The position numbers and the translations under genes were made by a program. A DNA stretch of 64,000 nt, taken from JBKECY01 sp047975025. GTDB lineage: Bacteria > Bacillota > Clostridia > Lachnospirales > Lachnospiraceae. Of this stretch, positions 9,530-19,068 are shown piece by piece. The stretch is from positions 29,159-93,158 of the forward strand of contig JBKECY010000015.1 of assembly GCA_047975025.1 (NCBI GenBank), read 5' to 3'. Numbering within the stretch: position 1 is the first letter of the stretch; the number at the start of each line of letters is the position of its first letter. The notes under the pieces were generated by a model that worked only from the letters and a program-made list of their open reading frames with translations, was not told the origin of the DNA and did not search any database.

Positions 9530-11593
9530 CTATTTTCCCATACTCGGACGCCCATAGAGTCCTATATTGGACGGTCTTAGTGGATCGTTCACAACACCTC
9601 TGGTCGGACTTGACGCATGAACCATCCTTCCATTTCCAATATAAATTGCCACATGCGAAATATTTCTAAATTGCCCATTAGTCTCATAAGAATAAAAAAT
9701 AAGGTCTCCTGGCTCCAATGCATCTACCGTTACTTCCAGTCCGTGCGAAACTATGTATTGTCCCTGTGTGGATGCAATATCCGGCAATTCTACCCCAAAC
9801 TCTCGATAGAGTCTTTGAACCAGCGAACTACAATCATAAGCGTCCGGTGCATAGCGGTCTGCCTGGCTATACCGGTATCCGACTTTTGTCAGTGCCAGAT
9901 TTGCCACATCACTTCCTACACCAAAGGAAGGAATTTCATCCAGAAAGCCCTCACTCATAACCTCCCGTAGAAGATCTTCTTGTTCGTCCGTTAGTTTACC
10001 CAGCTTGATATAATCCTCATAATTTAAGTTTTTCACAAAATTCCCTTGTTTGGTAACCGTAATCTCATTTTCATCTCCATCCGCAAGAAACGCCTCAAAT
10101 GTCTGGTGCCCCCATGCAGATGCTGTAGCATGGTCTCCACAAAACACATCAAACTGAACGCCAAACTGATCAAAAGCTCCTGTATCCTCTACCTTGTACT
10201 CAATTCCATTCATAATAATCTTAGTTCCCATTGGTACAAAGGGATTACTTGCATCCACAGCAAGTGTATGCTCTGCTGTGGGCATGACACCGCTGGCCGT
10301 TGGACCTCCCGCCCATTTTCCGCAGCAAATACTGCACTGACAGTAACCGCTTGTGACCACGTTTCCTAATGACTGGCCCGCCTTAATCGTTGTGGTAATC
10401 GTGGTGTTTTCATAGCTGTTCATTTCATCGAAAATCTCTTTCAGATACTTTTTATGCTTCTCATCCATATCCACACCCATATCCCCGGTGCCATACTGCA
10501 CCATATATACCATAAGCGTGTCCATATAATTACTCACATAATTTCCGTCCTGATTATGTAGGTATTCAATCGTGCCGCCTTCATTTGCTCCCAAGCTGGT
10601 ATTGAAATCGGTGTAATATCCACTTAATACCGTCCTTATGGTATCATTGTCAGACGGTGCCGGCATAAATGCAGCTACCGGTGAGGCATAAAATAGCATG
10701 GCTATGATGACCACGGGGATTGCCACCGTAAGAAGAAGTCCAAAGAGCGGAGCCAGTAAAATACCTAAAAATTTGACCACTTTTAGCATAATAACAGAGG
10801 CTTTCATTTTAGCCATATCCTTTGCCACCTGCAGCAAACTATCTTGTCCGCCCGATCCAGTAAGCTTGTTTAGCATGTACTGCATCTGTCTTTGCCGGAT
10901 TGCTTTCTTTCTCTGATTTCCTGCAATCTTCTTTTTGCTCTGATTCAACTCCTTTTTGAACCTCTTACTGGTAATCTTTCCGTCAGCCTGCTTAATCTTT
11001 AACTTTTTTTCTTCTCTTTGATACTTTCCCTTATCTGAAAACACCTGCGCAGGTCTGGCTGCTGTTTCCATGACATGCAATGCCTCATTTGCTTCTTCGC
11101 CTCCTTCTACCTGCGTAAGGACTGCAGCTCCCCCTTTTCTCACTCCCTGAACAGCAATCTTTTTTCCTCTGCTTTGTGGATTTGGGGATTTCTGTGCTGC
11201 TTGCAGCTTTACAGATCTAAACGCTTGATTTCTTTTATACTTATCTTTTGCTGCTTCATTACTAAAAGAAAATGCATCTTTTAAACTCTCTTCCGGCGAT
11301 TGCACCGAATCCCTTATTTTCATATGCTCTTTTTCTGCTGATTTAAAAAGCGCCTGTTTTCTTCTCCTCTGATCGTTATACACCTGATAACGTCCATTTT
11401 TAAGTTTAGGTGTTTTCAGCTTACCTTGATAGCTACGTTTTCTATTTCCTAAAATATCTGCTTTGGGCTTTGCATGAAATACCGCTTTCACAGGTTTTTT
11501 TGAAACTACAAACTTCCTCTTATGTACAGAAATCTCCATCTGCTTTTTAAATTTAAGTTCCGGCTCTTTTTGTTTAACAATTTTTAATTCCAT
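9530..11593 (-). CDS. Conjugation cell-wall hydrolase: membrane anchor, 3D domain, NlpC/P60 domain
   Basis: The 687-residue protein has a very basic N-terminal region (to about 260), one strong membrane segment (about 268-300), a 3D-type domain (about 410-500) with Cys residues in CQCSICCGKW and the final Asp in DVFCGDHA, then an NlpC/P60 domain with catalytic Cys in YDCSSL (about 588) and His in ISHVAIYIG (about 646). It should cut peptidoglycan outside the membrane to let the transfer channel pass, the VirB1/Tn916 Orf14-like role. ATG at 11593 follows AGAGGGGGCGGCT. The long cytoplasmic basic arm is a feature of this ICE family. Confidence 0.9.
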   Translation of the reverse strand: MELKIVKQKEPELKFKKQMEISVHKRKFVVSKKPVKAVFHAKPKADILGNRKRSYQGKLKTPKLKNGRYQVYNDQRRRKQALFKSAEKEHMKIRDSVQSPEESLKDAFSFSNEAAKDKYKRNQAFRSVKLQAAQKSPNPQSRGKKIAVQGVRKGGAAVLTQVEGGEEANEALHVMETAARPAQVFSDKGKYQREEKKLKIKQADGKITSKRFKKELNQSKKKIAGNQRKKAIRQRQMQYMLNKLTGSGGQDSLLQVAKDMAKMKASVIMLKVVKFLGILLAPLFGLLLTVAIPVVIIAMLFYASPVAAFMPAPSDNDTIRTVLSGYYTDFNTSLGANEGGTIEYLHNQDGNYVSNYMDTLMVYMVQYGTGDMGVDMDEKHKKYLKEIFDEMNSYENTTITTTIKAGQSLGNVVTSGYCQCSICCGKWAGGPTASGVMPTAEHTLAVDASNPFVPMGTKIIMNGIEYKVEDTGAFDQFGVQFDVFCGDHATASAWGHQTFEAFLADGDENEITVTKQGNFVKNLNYEDYIKLGKLTDEQEDLLREVMSEGFLDEIPSFGVGSDVANLALTKVGYRYSQADRYAPDAYDCSSLVQRLYREFGVELPDIASTQGQYIVSHGLEVTVDALEPGDLIFYSYETNGQFRNISHVAIYIGNGRMVHASSPTRGVVNDPLRPSNIGLYGRPSMGK

Positions 11594-11604
11594 AGCCGCC
11601 CCCT

Positions 11605-12120
11605 CTAGGATTCCATTCGTTCCACTGCATACCAGATACTTTCAAACAAATAACCAGGAGTGCCTGTGCTGCTTGGATATGCTTCGGTTTCCGGCATATG
11701 ATGATGCGGCTCTGCTCTATTTTCCAGTGCCTTATATACATCCGCTAGATTACCGTCAAATCTCATATAGTCATCTTCCGTAAACATATAATGTTCACTG
11801 AAGATAACGGTTTCCAATTCGTTGCGGTCAATAAGCCGGTCAATATCTTCCGGGGATAGCGGCGGCCCCATGCGGCTATACGCCTCTTCATTTAAAATAG
11901 AAAACTGATACATATCCTGCTGTTCCGGTAAAATTTTCTGCACATCCTTTCCGTAAAACAAAAAAATGGCATTTGCGGTTAATAGCGCAAATACCATTAT
12001 CTCTTCATTGACTTTATGTGCTTCTGCCTCGGACTGGTACTCCACCCAATCCGGCATTTTAAGCTCCAGCTCCCATGCCTCATATTGCAGGCCAAAGCTG
12101 ATTTGATATGTTGCTTTGAT
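11605..12120 (-). CDS. Hypothetical ICE protein, probable ATC start
   Basis: The family is unknown to me. The first in-frame ATG is at 12057, but it has no ribosome site. Protein-like sequence extends 21 codons upstream to ATC at 12120, which sits seven bases after a perfect GGAGG that also overlaps the stop of the preceding gene. In-frame TAA lies just before, and no ATG, GTG or TTG is available in between. The product is acidic, ends with EPHHHMPETEAY and a final IWYAVERMES, and has one weak hydrophobic stretch (VFALLTANAIFLFYG) that is probably not a membrane span. Confidence 0.7.
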   Translation of the reverse strand: MKATYQISFGLQYEAWELELKMPDWVEYQSEAEAHKVNEEIMVFALLTANAIFLFYGKDVQKILPEQQDMYQFSILNEEAYSRMGPPLSPEDIDRLIDRNELETVIFSEHYMFTEDDYMRFDGNLADVYKALENRAEPHHHMPETEAYPSSTGTPGYLFESIWYAVERMES

Positions 12121-12124
12121 GTTC

Positions 12125-13042
12125 TCACCTCCTTATAACCTTTCTTTCATAGTCAGACTGCAATTCATTGGTATCTTCCTGAAAATGCAGCTCACATTGA
12201 CCGGGAATATTGGTATCTTCCATCCACCAGCGAAAGACTGCATCTGCATCAGTCCATCCCCGAGCGTTATTCTTCCCTTCCAGTTTCCGCACTTCAAGCA
12301 TTTTTTTAAATGCCTGCCTGTAAGCCCGCTCATAGGTTGGAAAAAGAGAAAATTCATAATATCTCTGCTTTCCAGCCATTGGACAGCCAATACACCCTAC
12401 TCTAAAGAATCCCATTTCATAAAGTGGATTCACCAAAATATGCTCTGCATGAATGTATTCCCAAACATCCCTGTCCTCCCAATCCACAATCGGATTACAG
12501 AGATGTTTTCCTTTGATCTGGCAAGCTTCAAATAATTGTCTCCGGTCATCATTATCATTATTTAGAATGATTTTTTTATTTTTATTCGCCCTGAAATTCT
12601 CATATATTCCCCTGTTAGCCTTTCTTTTCCGGCTTTCTGCCCACCTGACTCCCGTGGTAATGAATCGGTTGGCCCCGCCCCCTTCCTTCAACACCTCACA
12701 ACAATATCTTGCCACGCGTGTAGGCGGTATCTTTTTTAACGGGATAAGGTTCCACATACTGATTCTTTGTCCCTTATAATGTGGCGTATTAATACTGCAT
12801 CGGACCCCCGCCATTTCAGCTTCACGAAAACGGGCTCTGATGTAATAAATGGTTTGGGGAGCATCCGCTGTCGTCAGATTGTGCATTAGTTCATATGGCA
12901 CACCGGCACGTCTTGTTAACTCTCTGCAAACGGCACTGTCTTTGCCCCCGCTGTCAGTTACAATCAACGGTTGTCCATAATATTTTAAGGACATTTCACT
13001 GGCTGCTTTAATTCGTTCGATTGCTATCTTTTCTAAATCCAT
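12125..13042 (-). CDS. PAPS-reductase-family PP-loop protein
   Basis: The N-terminal P-loop motif TDSGGKDSAV identifies the adenine nucleotide alpha-hydrolase (PAPS reductase/DndC-like) superfamily. Two Cys pairs, RYCCE and GCIGCPMAG, could bind an iron-sulfur cluster, as in DndC and related enzymes. The family activates a substrate by adenylation; the actual substrate (sulfate, tRNA or DNA) cannot be told. The gene is common in gut ICEs without other Dnd genes, and none are visible here. ATG at 13042 or TTG at 13048 are both possible; neither has a good ribosome site. It overlaps no neighbour and is followed by the ATC-start gene. Confidence 0.8.
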   Translation of the reverse strand: MDLEKIAIERIKAASEMSLKYYGQPLIVTDSGGKDSAVCRELTRRAGVPYELMHNLTTADAPQTIYYIRARFREAEMAGVRCSINTPHYKGQRISMWNLIPLKKIPPTRVARYCCEVLKEGGGANRFITTGVRWAESRKRKANRGIYENFRANKNKKIILNNDNDDRRQLFEACQIKGKHLCNPIVDWEDRDVWEYIHAEHILVNPLYEMGFFRVGCIGCPMAGKQRYYEFSLFPTYERAYRQAFKKMLEVRKLEGKNNARGWTDADAVFRWWMEDTNIPGQCELHFQEDTNELQSDYERKVIRR

Positions 13043-13110
13043 GGACAAAAGGAGCGAAGATATCTTTTACCTGGCCAGAACTCCACCTCCTTTCGTTTTG
13101 TTTTCATGTA

Positions 13111-14055
13111 TTATAATGTCATTTCTATAGCTTCTCTGTTTTGATTCTTCATCTCATACTTTTCTTGATACTGCCTGATATCCGGCATCTTTGGTAATTC
13201 TCCTCCATAATTTAACGCCTCACGGCTTTTTCTAATAAAAGAAAATACGTCCTTCTGGTATTGGCAGCGTGCTTCATGGTGTTCCGGTTCTAAACACATG
13301 GTCTTGTTCAGTTTCCATTCTTCTATCAGTGCCTTTTCAATTTCTGCCAGATTACAAAAATATTGCAGTGTTGGCAGCAATTCTTCCCGCACATACTTAC
13401 AATTATCTGCGATTTCCGATGCTTCATTTTGTGGCAGTAAGCGCAGATACTCCCGACCCTCTATTCTTTTCAGATAATAGTTTTGATGTGCTTCTATATG
13501 ACAAAACAAGTTCCCTTCGCCCATTCCCAAATCCTGCCTGCCATGGTAAGAACATAATTTACCTTCTCTTAGGTACATAATACAAAAGTATGTTTTGTTG
13601 CACCCCAGATCTGGTCTGTTTTTTCGTCTGGCATACTGTTCATAATCCAATTCACCAAATAGTAAAACCGCTTCTTTCAATGCCAGGATCTCCCCCGCCT
13701 CCAGCTTTGGGCTTTCGCAAAAATCAATATATACAAAAGGCTCCATGTTGTAAGGCATTTTCATCTCCCCTTCTTTCAGGATTTGTAATAACTGTAGTGT
13801 TTCTTGTGACAGTTCCTGGCTTTTAAGCGTCTGCCCAAAGGAGAGCCATTTGCATATATCCTCTTTTCCCTGATCCACCAGAAGCTGCATTGCTATTTTG
13901 CTTTTGTGCTTTTCCTCCTCCGGGTAAAAAGATGCATATCCGTCCGGATCCATTTTCTTTTGCAGCCGGTTGATTCTTTCTGCTATTTCCAGCACATCGA
14001 TCCCGCCATATGGATTTTTCTTTTCATCCGTATCATTCCCCTCCTTTTCTTCCAT
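13111..14055 (-). CDS. Hypothetical ICE protein, about 306-314 residues
   Basis: No domain is recognised. The product is soluble and rich in Glu, Lys and Tyr, with the segment NPYGGIDVLEIAERIN near the N-terminus. The ATG at 14055 lies in the T-run of a terminator and has no ribosome site. A strong AAGGAGGGG sits just before ACG at 14031, where the sequence TDEKKNPYGG would then start with Met. The likely initiation site is therefore either the weak ATG or a near-cognate ACG. The gene follows the HEPN toxin across a terminator. Confidence 0.7.
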   Translation of the reverse strand: MEEKEGNDTDEKKNPYGGIDVLEIAERINRLQKKMDPDGYASFYPEEEKHKSKIAMQLLVDQGKEDICKWLSFGQTLKSQELSQETLQLLQILKEGEMKMPYNMEPFVYIDFCESPKLEAGEILALKEAVLLFGELDYEQYARRKNRPDLGCNKTYFCIMYLREGKLCSYHGRQDLGMGEGNLFCHIEAHQNYYLKRIEGREYLRLLPQNEASEIADNCKYVREELLPTLQYFCNLAEIEKALIEEWKLNKTMCLEPEHHEARCQYQKDVFSFIRKSREALNYGGELPKMPDIRQYQEKYEMKNQNREAIEMTL

Positions 14056-14059
14056 TAAA

Positions 14060-14088
14060 AAAGCACTACCGACCAGCGATAATGCTTT
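14060..14088 (-). terminator. Intrinsic terminator after the HEPN gene
   Basis: Minus-strand AAAGCATTATCG pairs with CGGTAGTGCTTT (12 pairs including G-U) around a five-base loop, followed by a run of T. It separates the HEPN/MNT pair from the gene starting at 14055/14031. Confidence 0.8.
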
Positions 14089-14105
14089 CCTGCTTCAATA
14101 GATTT

Positions 14106-14510
14106 CTATTGCTCTTCCCATTTTTCCTCCAAGTAAGGTTTTAACGTACTCATAATCTTTTCAGCTTTTTCTAACTGTTCCTTGGCCTGCTCTCTGGATA
14201 TTACCACAAAATCCTGATAATCGGCTTTTTCTCTTAACCGATATGCTGTATCTATCATTTTTGAAATACTTTTATCAAAGATTCCCGCTTTGACATAGGT
14301 TCGGTTAAAATAAGAAATCACACCCGAATGTTTACTTGAATCAAACTGATCTAATGCGGTTACAGAACGCAGCGCATGAAAAATTGCATAATAAGAACGG
14401 TTTACAGAAGCCTTGAATTTCTTGTTCTGCAACAGCACTTGTGCGCAAGCCAAATCTTCCTCTGCACTCTCAAAACGGTACTTTGACAGGTCATTTAAGC
14501 TGCCTTCCAT
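14106..14510 (-). CDS. HEPN-domain toxin of a HEPN/MNT pair
   Basis: The protein has the HEPN motif with R, six residues, then H (RSYYAIFH), the RNase signature of this superfamily. Length (about 134 residues) fits. The ATG at 14510 lies inside the end of the nucleotidyltransferase gene, whose stop is at 14495, so translation is likely coupled; GGAAGGGG lies upstream. HEPN/MNT pairs act as toxin-antitoxin modules in which the nucleotidyltransferase neutralises the RNase by modifying it. Here it probably stabilises the ICE or gives phage defence. A terminator follows it. Confidence 0.85.
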   Translation of the reverse strand: MEGSLNDLSKYRFESAEEDLACAQVLLQNKKFKASVNRSYYAIFHALRSVTALDQFDSSKHSGVISYFNRTYVKAGIFDKSISKMIDTAYRLREKADYQDFVVISREQAKEQLEKAEKIMSTLKPYLEEKWEEQ

Positions 14511-14821
14511 AATACGACCCCTTCCTGTGTCACATTCTGATAAAAGGGTGTTACTTTCTGCCATTTGCAGAATAAATCATAATCAATATCAATCACAGAG
14601 AACACCTTGTCATATTCCAGATTCATATCCACAATAAAATCTGACAGCTTCTCCTCTGTATCCTTATCCAAATTCCCCTGCATCAAAATAGCCACGTCAA
14701 CATCGGAGTCCTCGGCATTGGTACCTCTGGCTGTAGAGCCATACAAAATAATGCTCACTACCTTGTTGTCGATAATTTTAAGAATTCCATCGACTAATTC
14801 CGTCAAAACTTTCTCGTTCAT
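14495..14821 (-). CDS. Minimal nucleotidyltransferase (MNT antitoxin)
   Basis: The protein is 108 residues long and carries the nucleotidyltransferase signature YGSTARG followed by DSDVDVAI (GS...DxD), where the Asp pair binds metal. It modifies its HEPN partner by AMP transfer in studied MNT systems. The partner gene overlaps its 3' end by 16 bases. ATG at 14821 follows GGGAGGACGCCT. The HEPN/MNT order (antitoxin first) fits the known family. Confidence 0.87.
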   Translation of the reverse strand: MNEKVLTELVDGILKIIDNKVVSIILYGSTARGTNAEDSDVDVAILMQGNLDKDTEEKLSDFIVDMNLEYDKVFSVIDIDYDLFCKWQKVTPFYQNVTQEGVVLWKAA

Positions 14822-14886
14822 AGGCGTCCTCCCTTCTGCTTTCTATTATACCCATCCAAAGAGAAAGCGTCAACGTTCTTCCCTCA

Positions 14887-15378
14887 TTATCTGGATTTTT
14901 CCTGCACAAGCGGTTTCTCCGCCACACAAGAATAGTTCTTGTAATTAATCCTGCTGTTTCTTTTGAAACTATACATTTTATCAATCCCGAAAATAATATG
15001 ATCGACTACCGGTATGCCCAGCAGTGCCCCACACTCCTCCAGCCTTTTTGTGATGTTTATATCTTCCCGGCTTGGGCTGGGATCTCCTGACGGGTGGTTA
15101 TGGATTAGCAGCACACCCGCCGCATTCGCCAAAATAGCCGATTTATATACTTCCCTTGGCTCCACAAATACAGCATTTAAAGAGCCCATGCTTACAATAT
15201 TCATATTAATAACCTGATTTTTTGTCCGCAAATTCAAGATACAGAAAAGTTCCCGGTCATATTTTTGAAGTTCTTCTCCGATAACCTCTATTACATCTTC
15301 CGGTGTGGATATTGCTTTTTTACTGTACAATGGCGGGTCTTCCACAAGCCGGATGCTGACCAATTTTAATTCATTCGT
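14887..15378 (-). CDS. RadC-like JAB-domain protein, probable ACG start
   Basis: The metal-binding JAMM motif is complete: HNHPSGDPSPSREDI. The protein is the short RadC form found on many mobile elements; its biochemical role is not settled. A TTG at 15363 gives MVSIRLVED, but no ribosome site serves it. AAGGAGGAGGAAGAAA lies six bases before ACG at 15378, which would give an N-terminus reading NELKLVSIRLV after the initiator, as I recall for homologues. The ACG overlaps the stop of the upstream 38-codon gene by eight bases, as expected for coupled genes. Confidence 0.85.
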   Translation of the reverse strand, partial: TNELKLVSIRLVEDPPLYSKKAISTPEDVIEVIGEELQKYDRELFCILNLRTKNQVINMNIVSMGSLNAVFVEPREVYKSAILANAAGVLLIHNHPSGDPSPSREDINITKRLEECGALLGIPVVDHIIFGIDKMYSFKRNSRINYKNYSCVAEKPLVQEKSR

Positions 15379-15487
15379 TTTCTTCCTCCTCCTTCCAGGT
15401 CAGCTCCAACATTACTCCAAACGGTAAGTGAAGTAACCATTCTTTAAACTCCTCCACAGTAAGTACAAGTGCCTTTTGTTTTTCCAT
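15371..15487 (-). CDS. Small acidic protein, 38 residues
   Basis: This ORF (MEKQKALVLTVEEFKEWLL...) is too short for most gene finders but lies between virB4 and radC in the same direction, has an AGGTAAATTT leader before ATG at 15487, and overlaps the next gene. The product ends in a run of Glu. Function unknown; similar very short acidic proteins occur at this place in related elements, as far as I recall. Confidence 0.6.
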   Translation of the reverse strand: MEKQKALVLTVEEFKEWLLHLPFGVMLELTWKEEEENE

Positions 15488-15565
15488 AAATTTACCTGCC
15501 CTCCCTTTCATGATACGAAATATCTTACTATATCACCTCTTTCTCTTACATCTGCGATTTTTATT

Positions 15566-17944
15566 TTATTCCTCTGTGTATTGCGCCTTCTTATTTTGTT
15601 GTTTTTCATGCAGATTCGTATTAAATAGCGCATAAAGCGGGTTTTGTTCTTTTTCCATACGGTTGTCAAAGGGGATGCAGGTATCGCCATACTTAATAAG
15701 TCCGGTACCGGATAAGGAATTATCCACGTACTGAAGCTGGCTTTTTGGGATTCCGGCTACTCTGGAAAGCTCCTGACTATCTACATTCGCTTGCTTTAAA
15801 AGTGCAATAAATTCACTGTTTCCAAGCATGGTCACTGCCGTATAGTTTTGCAGCATGTCGACAATATTCTGTGTAATACCCGTACACAGTCCTCCCAGCT
15901 TTCGCACTTTCTTCCAAAGCGAATACAAAAATTTTGCACTGTACTCCCGATCCAGAACCGTATGAAACTCATCAATATAAAGCCAGGTAGCCCTTCCGAT
16001 TTTGGCGTTTTCCGCAATTCTGGCACTGATATTTTCAAGCATAACCAAGGTGGAAATCGCGCCCAGCTCTTTTCCTAAATCTCTTGTGCCATAGACTAGA
16101 AAGCGGGACTGTACATTTACGTTGGTATGGTTATTGAAAATATTTAAAGAGCCATTTACAAACAGCTCCAGGGACAAGGCAATATCCTGGGCCTCCGGTT
16201 CCGGCTGTTCCACCAAAAGATCATAAAACTCGGACATTGTTGGAATATGTTTTTCCTTACTCTTTGCAATGTCTAAATACAATTTGCGCACGCAGCGGTC
16301 AATAATGGATTTATGCCTGCTATTAAGCGCATCTCCATAGCATTGCTCGCACAGTCCCAACATAAACTCTCCCTTATCCCGGATGTGCCCCTCTGAATCA
16401 TTTAAATCCAGTGACCATACATCCATCTCCAGCGGATTGATATAATTTTTTGTATAACTGGACAAGTTGATAATCGCCGCCTGATTTCCAAGTGCCTCCG
16501 CAATATCGAAATATTCAAGGGTAGGATCTACAACAATAATGTCATCCTCTGTATTCAAAAACACCTGGAGCATTTCTGCTTTGCTAAAATAGGATTTGCC
16601 TGATCCCGGTACCCCGAAAATCATCCCATTGCCATTGGCAAGATTTTTACGGTCCCCCACACAGAGATTATGGGATACCTGATTAATTCCATAGCAGACT
16701 CCTTTTCTTTCGTTCAATTCCTGCACATTAAACGGAAGCAGTGCTGCAATGTCTCTCGTTAACATCGTCCGATAAGTAGATACCTGCCTGTTTCCAACCG
16801 GAAACACCGTATTCATAGCCTCCATCTGCTGATAATAATGTGTTTCGATTTGGCACATCTGGCCATTCCCAATATTTTTGATGGTTTCGGTTGTACTCTC
16901 CAGCTCTTCTTTTGTGTTTGCCATCAGGAGCATATTCAGACTCACGTAAAAAAGATTCTGATCATTTTCCCTGACATCATCCATAAGCCCCACAATCTTT
17001 TCCTTCTGCACTTTTTTAATGTACGAAATGTCCGAAGAGAAATCATTATTCTTATTTCTTACCCGCTGCTGCTTCAAAATATCGGATTCCACACCCAAAT
17101 ATTTTTTTTGCAAAACCCGTGTTGCCAATTCTTTTGGAACAGGGATTACATCTGTCGTAATCATACTGTGCACTGGAAGATTGGCAATGTCATTTAAAAA
17201 TGTGTCCGACAAAGAAGCTGGATACTTTTTGATGAATAAAGCACGGCATTTTTTTCTCTCTGTTTCAAAATAGCCTGGATAAAACTTGATATATCCCGGA
17301 GCAATGCTGTTTTTGGGATCTCCCCCCTTTTTTAATGACTGCTTAAAGTCGAAATCAAATAACTCCTCATCTCCGATCCGATAAAAATTAAATAAAATAC
17401 GCAGCCTTTCCTGTGCGTTTAATGGTTCAATGGACGAACCAAGTTCTCCAAAATTTTGCTTTAAGGTAGCTTCAAAGGTGGTAAACCAGGCTTTCGCCTG
17501 CTCATAATTTTTCCGTTCCACGCAGACCGTTAAATATTTTTCCTGTTCAATCCCCTGTTTCCCCTCTACAATACGCAGTTCCGTGATATTATTATAAGCA
17601 TCACGCAGCCAATCATAACTGTCTTCCTTATGTTGAAACAGCACGTTCTCACGGAAATCCTGCATATTTTTGTTTTTGTTATAAATGGTAATCTTAAAAT
17701 ACACATCTATTGCATTTACTGCTTTACAGTATTGCTTGAGCATCTGTATCTGATCATCCGTGCTTGCCGTTACATAATTGATATCAGAAAACCGATAGGT
17801 CCTGGAATAACGTCCTCTTTCAACTTCAAAAATCCCATTTCCGGAGATTTTCTGGATTCCCATGATCTGCTGCACATACTTTGGTGCTTTTACTGTTTTA
17901 TCCGCTTTTTTTAGCTGTTCAAATTTGTCTGTAAATATTGTCAC
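15566..17944 (-). CDS. virB4: VirB4-type conjugation ATPase
   Basis: The 792-residue protein has Walker A GVPGSGKSYFSK near residue 445 and Walker B WLYIDEFHTV near 653, with the DPTLEYFDIAEAL block between them, typical of CagE/TrbE/VirB4 proteins. It powers assembly and substrate movement in the type IV secretion channel at the inner face of the membrane. The start is GTG at 17944 with AGGAGGGTATAACG upstream. It directly follows prgI, the conserved VirB3-VirB4 order in Gram-positive conjugation systems. Confidence 0.95.
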   Translation of the reverse strand: MTIFTDKFEQLKKADKTVKAPKYVQQIMGIQKISGNGIFEVERGRYSRTYRFSDINYVTASTDDQIQMLKQYCKAVNAIDVYFKITIYNKNKNMQDFRENVLFQHKEDSYDWLRDAYNNITELRIVEGKQGIEQEKYLTVCVERKNYEQAKAWFTTFEATLKQNFGELGSSIEPLNAQERLRILFNFYRIGDEELFDFDFKQSLKKGGDPKNSIAPGYIKFYPGYFETERKKCRALFIKKYPASLSDTFLNDIANLPVHSMITTDVIPVPKELATRVLQKKYLGVESDILKQQRVRNKNNDFSSDISYIKKVQKEKIVGLMDDVRENDQNLFYVSLNMLLMANTKEELESTTETIKNIGNGQMCQIETHYYQQMEAMNTVFPVGNRQVSTYRTMLTRDIAALLPFNVQELNERKGVCYGINQVSHNLCVGDRKNLANGNGMIFGVPGSGKSYFSKAEMLQVFLNTEDDIIVVDPTLEYFDIAEALGNQAAIINLSSYTKNYINPLEMDVWSLDLNDSEGHIRDKGEFMLGLCEQCYGDALNSRHKSIIDRCVRKLYLDIAKSKEKHIPTMSEFYDLLVEQPEPEAQDIALSLELFVNGSLNIFNNHTNVNVQSRFLVYGTRDLGKELGAISTLVMLENISARIAENAKIGRATWLYIDEFHTVLDREYSAKFLYSLWKKVRKLGGLCTGITQNIVDMLQNYTAVTMLGNSEFIALLKQANVDSQELSRVAGIPKSQLQYVDNSLSGTGLIKYGDTCIPFDNRMEKEQNPLYALFNTNLHEKQQNKKAQYTEE

Positions 17945-18082
17945 CGTTATACCCTCCTATTTGGCAGGTGGCGCAGCCGAAAAACGTTTAGCCACCGCCA
18001 TCTGCCATTCTTAATTGCCTGTTTCTTATTTTCTTCTAAACCAAACCAAGAAGATTGGCCGTCTCCTGCTATATTGCAATGG

Positions 18083-18583
18083 TTATCTGGAATACTTATA
18101 CCAGACAGCCGCCACACCGCCGGCCACAATAAACCCAAGTATGATCAACACCATGCGTATTGCTTTTTTCTTAACCACAGTCACGTCCCCTTCCTTTTTC
18201 TCTTTTTTCAGTTCCCTTTTCTTTTCCTGTTCCGCTTTCTGCGTCTCTTTTGCAATCTCCATAGAAACCTCCTGAAGTTCCTCTATTGACTCTGTTGAAC
18301 CATACACCAACGGACGGTTACAGAAAGAAAAATGGACCATCTTTGAGGCAAATTGCCAAAAAGTCAGCCCATGATAATTATAAAAACCGGTAAGCGCCAA
18401 CGGCACTACAAATGGTGTTGCCACATAACAGCTTATAGTAATTCCGATTTTGGTATATAATAGAAGCACAACCGCTGTACCCGCTCCCAATGCCAATATT
18501 GAAAATATTAACTGTTTTGCTGTAAGTCCCAGCACCACGGATTCCTTATAATATTTTAAATCTTCGCTTAGTTCAATTTCCAA
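18083..18583 (-). CDS. prgI: PrgI-family (VirB3-like) membrane protein
   Basis: Two close membrane segments lie at about 25-75 (AKQLIFSILALGAGTAVVLL and ISCYVATPFVVPLALTGF), followed by a charged coiled-coil stretch and a third hydrophobic segment near the C-terminus. This matches PrgI of Gram-positive transfer systems, with a longer tail. The start is TTG at 18583 after ACAGGAGGTGTAAAT. The 138 bases to virB4 contain nothing I can support. Confidence 0.88.
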   Translation of the reverse strand: MEIELSEDLKYYKESVVLGLTAKQLIFSILALGAGTAVVLLLYTKIGITISCYVATPFVVPLALTGFYNYHGLTFWQFASKMVHFSFCNRPLVYGSTESIEELQEVSMEIAKETQKAEQEKKRELKKEKKEGDVTVVKKKAIRMVLIILGFIVAGGVAAVWYKYSR

Positions 18584-18619
18584 ATTTACACCTCCTGTTT
18601 TATTACTAATTTTCTTTTA

Positions 18620-19036
18620 TCATCTGCGTTTTTCTTTTGTACTTTTGGGAATCGAAACATCCATTTGCTCCATTCCCCATGAGCGTTTATACTCTGCAAT
18701 TCCCTTTTTATCAAATTCTCCAAGGCGGTCTAAATCAAATGCGACCATTGCATATTCCCCCATACCTGAATGTCCCTTCTTTGGCAGTATTTTACCCAGC
18801 CTATATTGTTCGATAAAAGCCAATTTATCTTTACTGGAAGATCCGTCTATGAACGCAACATTCGGTTCTAAAGAATAGCCTGGCAAATTTATGGTTAAAT
18901 CACAAAACAATTCCCCTATTTCATCATTATCTTTTTGATAAAGTGCAATATATAATCCACCCGTATAAAAATAGCTGCCTGTTTGTATGACCAGTTTTTC
19001 TCTGCCAAGCTCCCACTCATAATTAACTGTTTTCAT
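18620..19036 (-). CDS. DUF4313-family protein
   Basis: The protein starts MKTVNYEWELG and continues with the DLTINLPGYSLEPNVAFID segment that I associate with DUF4313, a small ICE-borne family of unknown function. It is soluble with no visible catalytic motif. An in-frame ATG also exists at 19048; AAGGAGG sits between the two starts, only two bases before 19036. It lies in the transfer operon between the methyltransferase and prgI. Confidence 0.75.
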   Translation of the reverse strand: MKTVNYEWELGREKLVIQTGSYFYTGGLYIALYQKDNDEIGELFCDLTINLPGYSLEPNVAFIDGSSSKDKLAFIEQYRLGKILPKKGHSGMGEYAMVAFDLDRLGEFDKKGIAEYKRSWGMEQMDVSIPKSTKEKRR

Positions 19037-19068
19037 ATCCTCCTTCATGCTCTGACCTTTCTTTCACA

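Noticed and set aside
17947..18138. ORF of 63 codons between prgI and virB4
   Set aside because: It overlaps the end of prgI, lacks a ribosome site and has no recognisable features.
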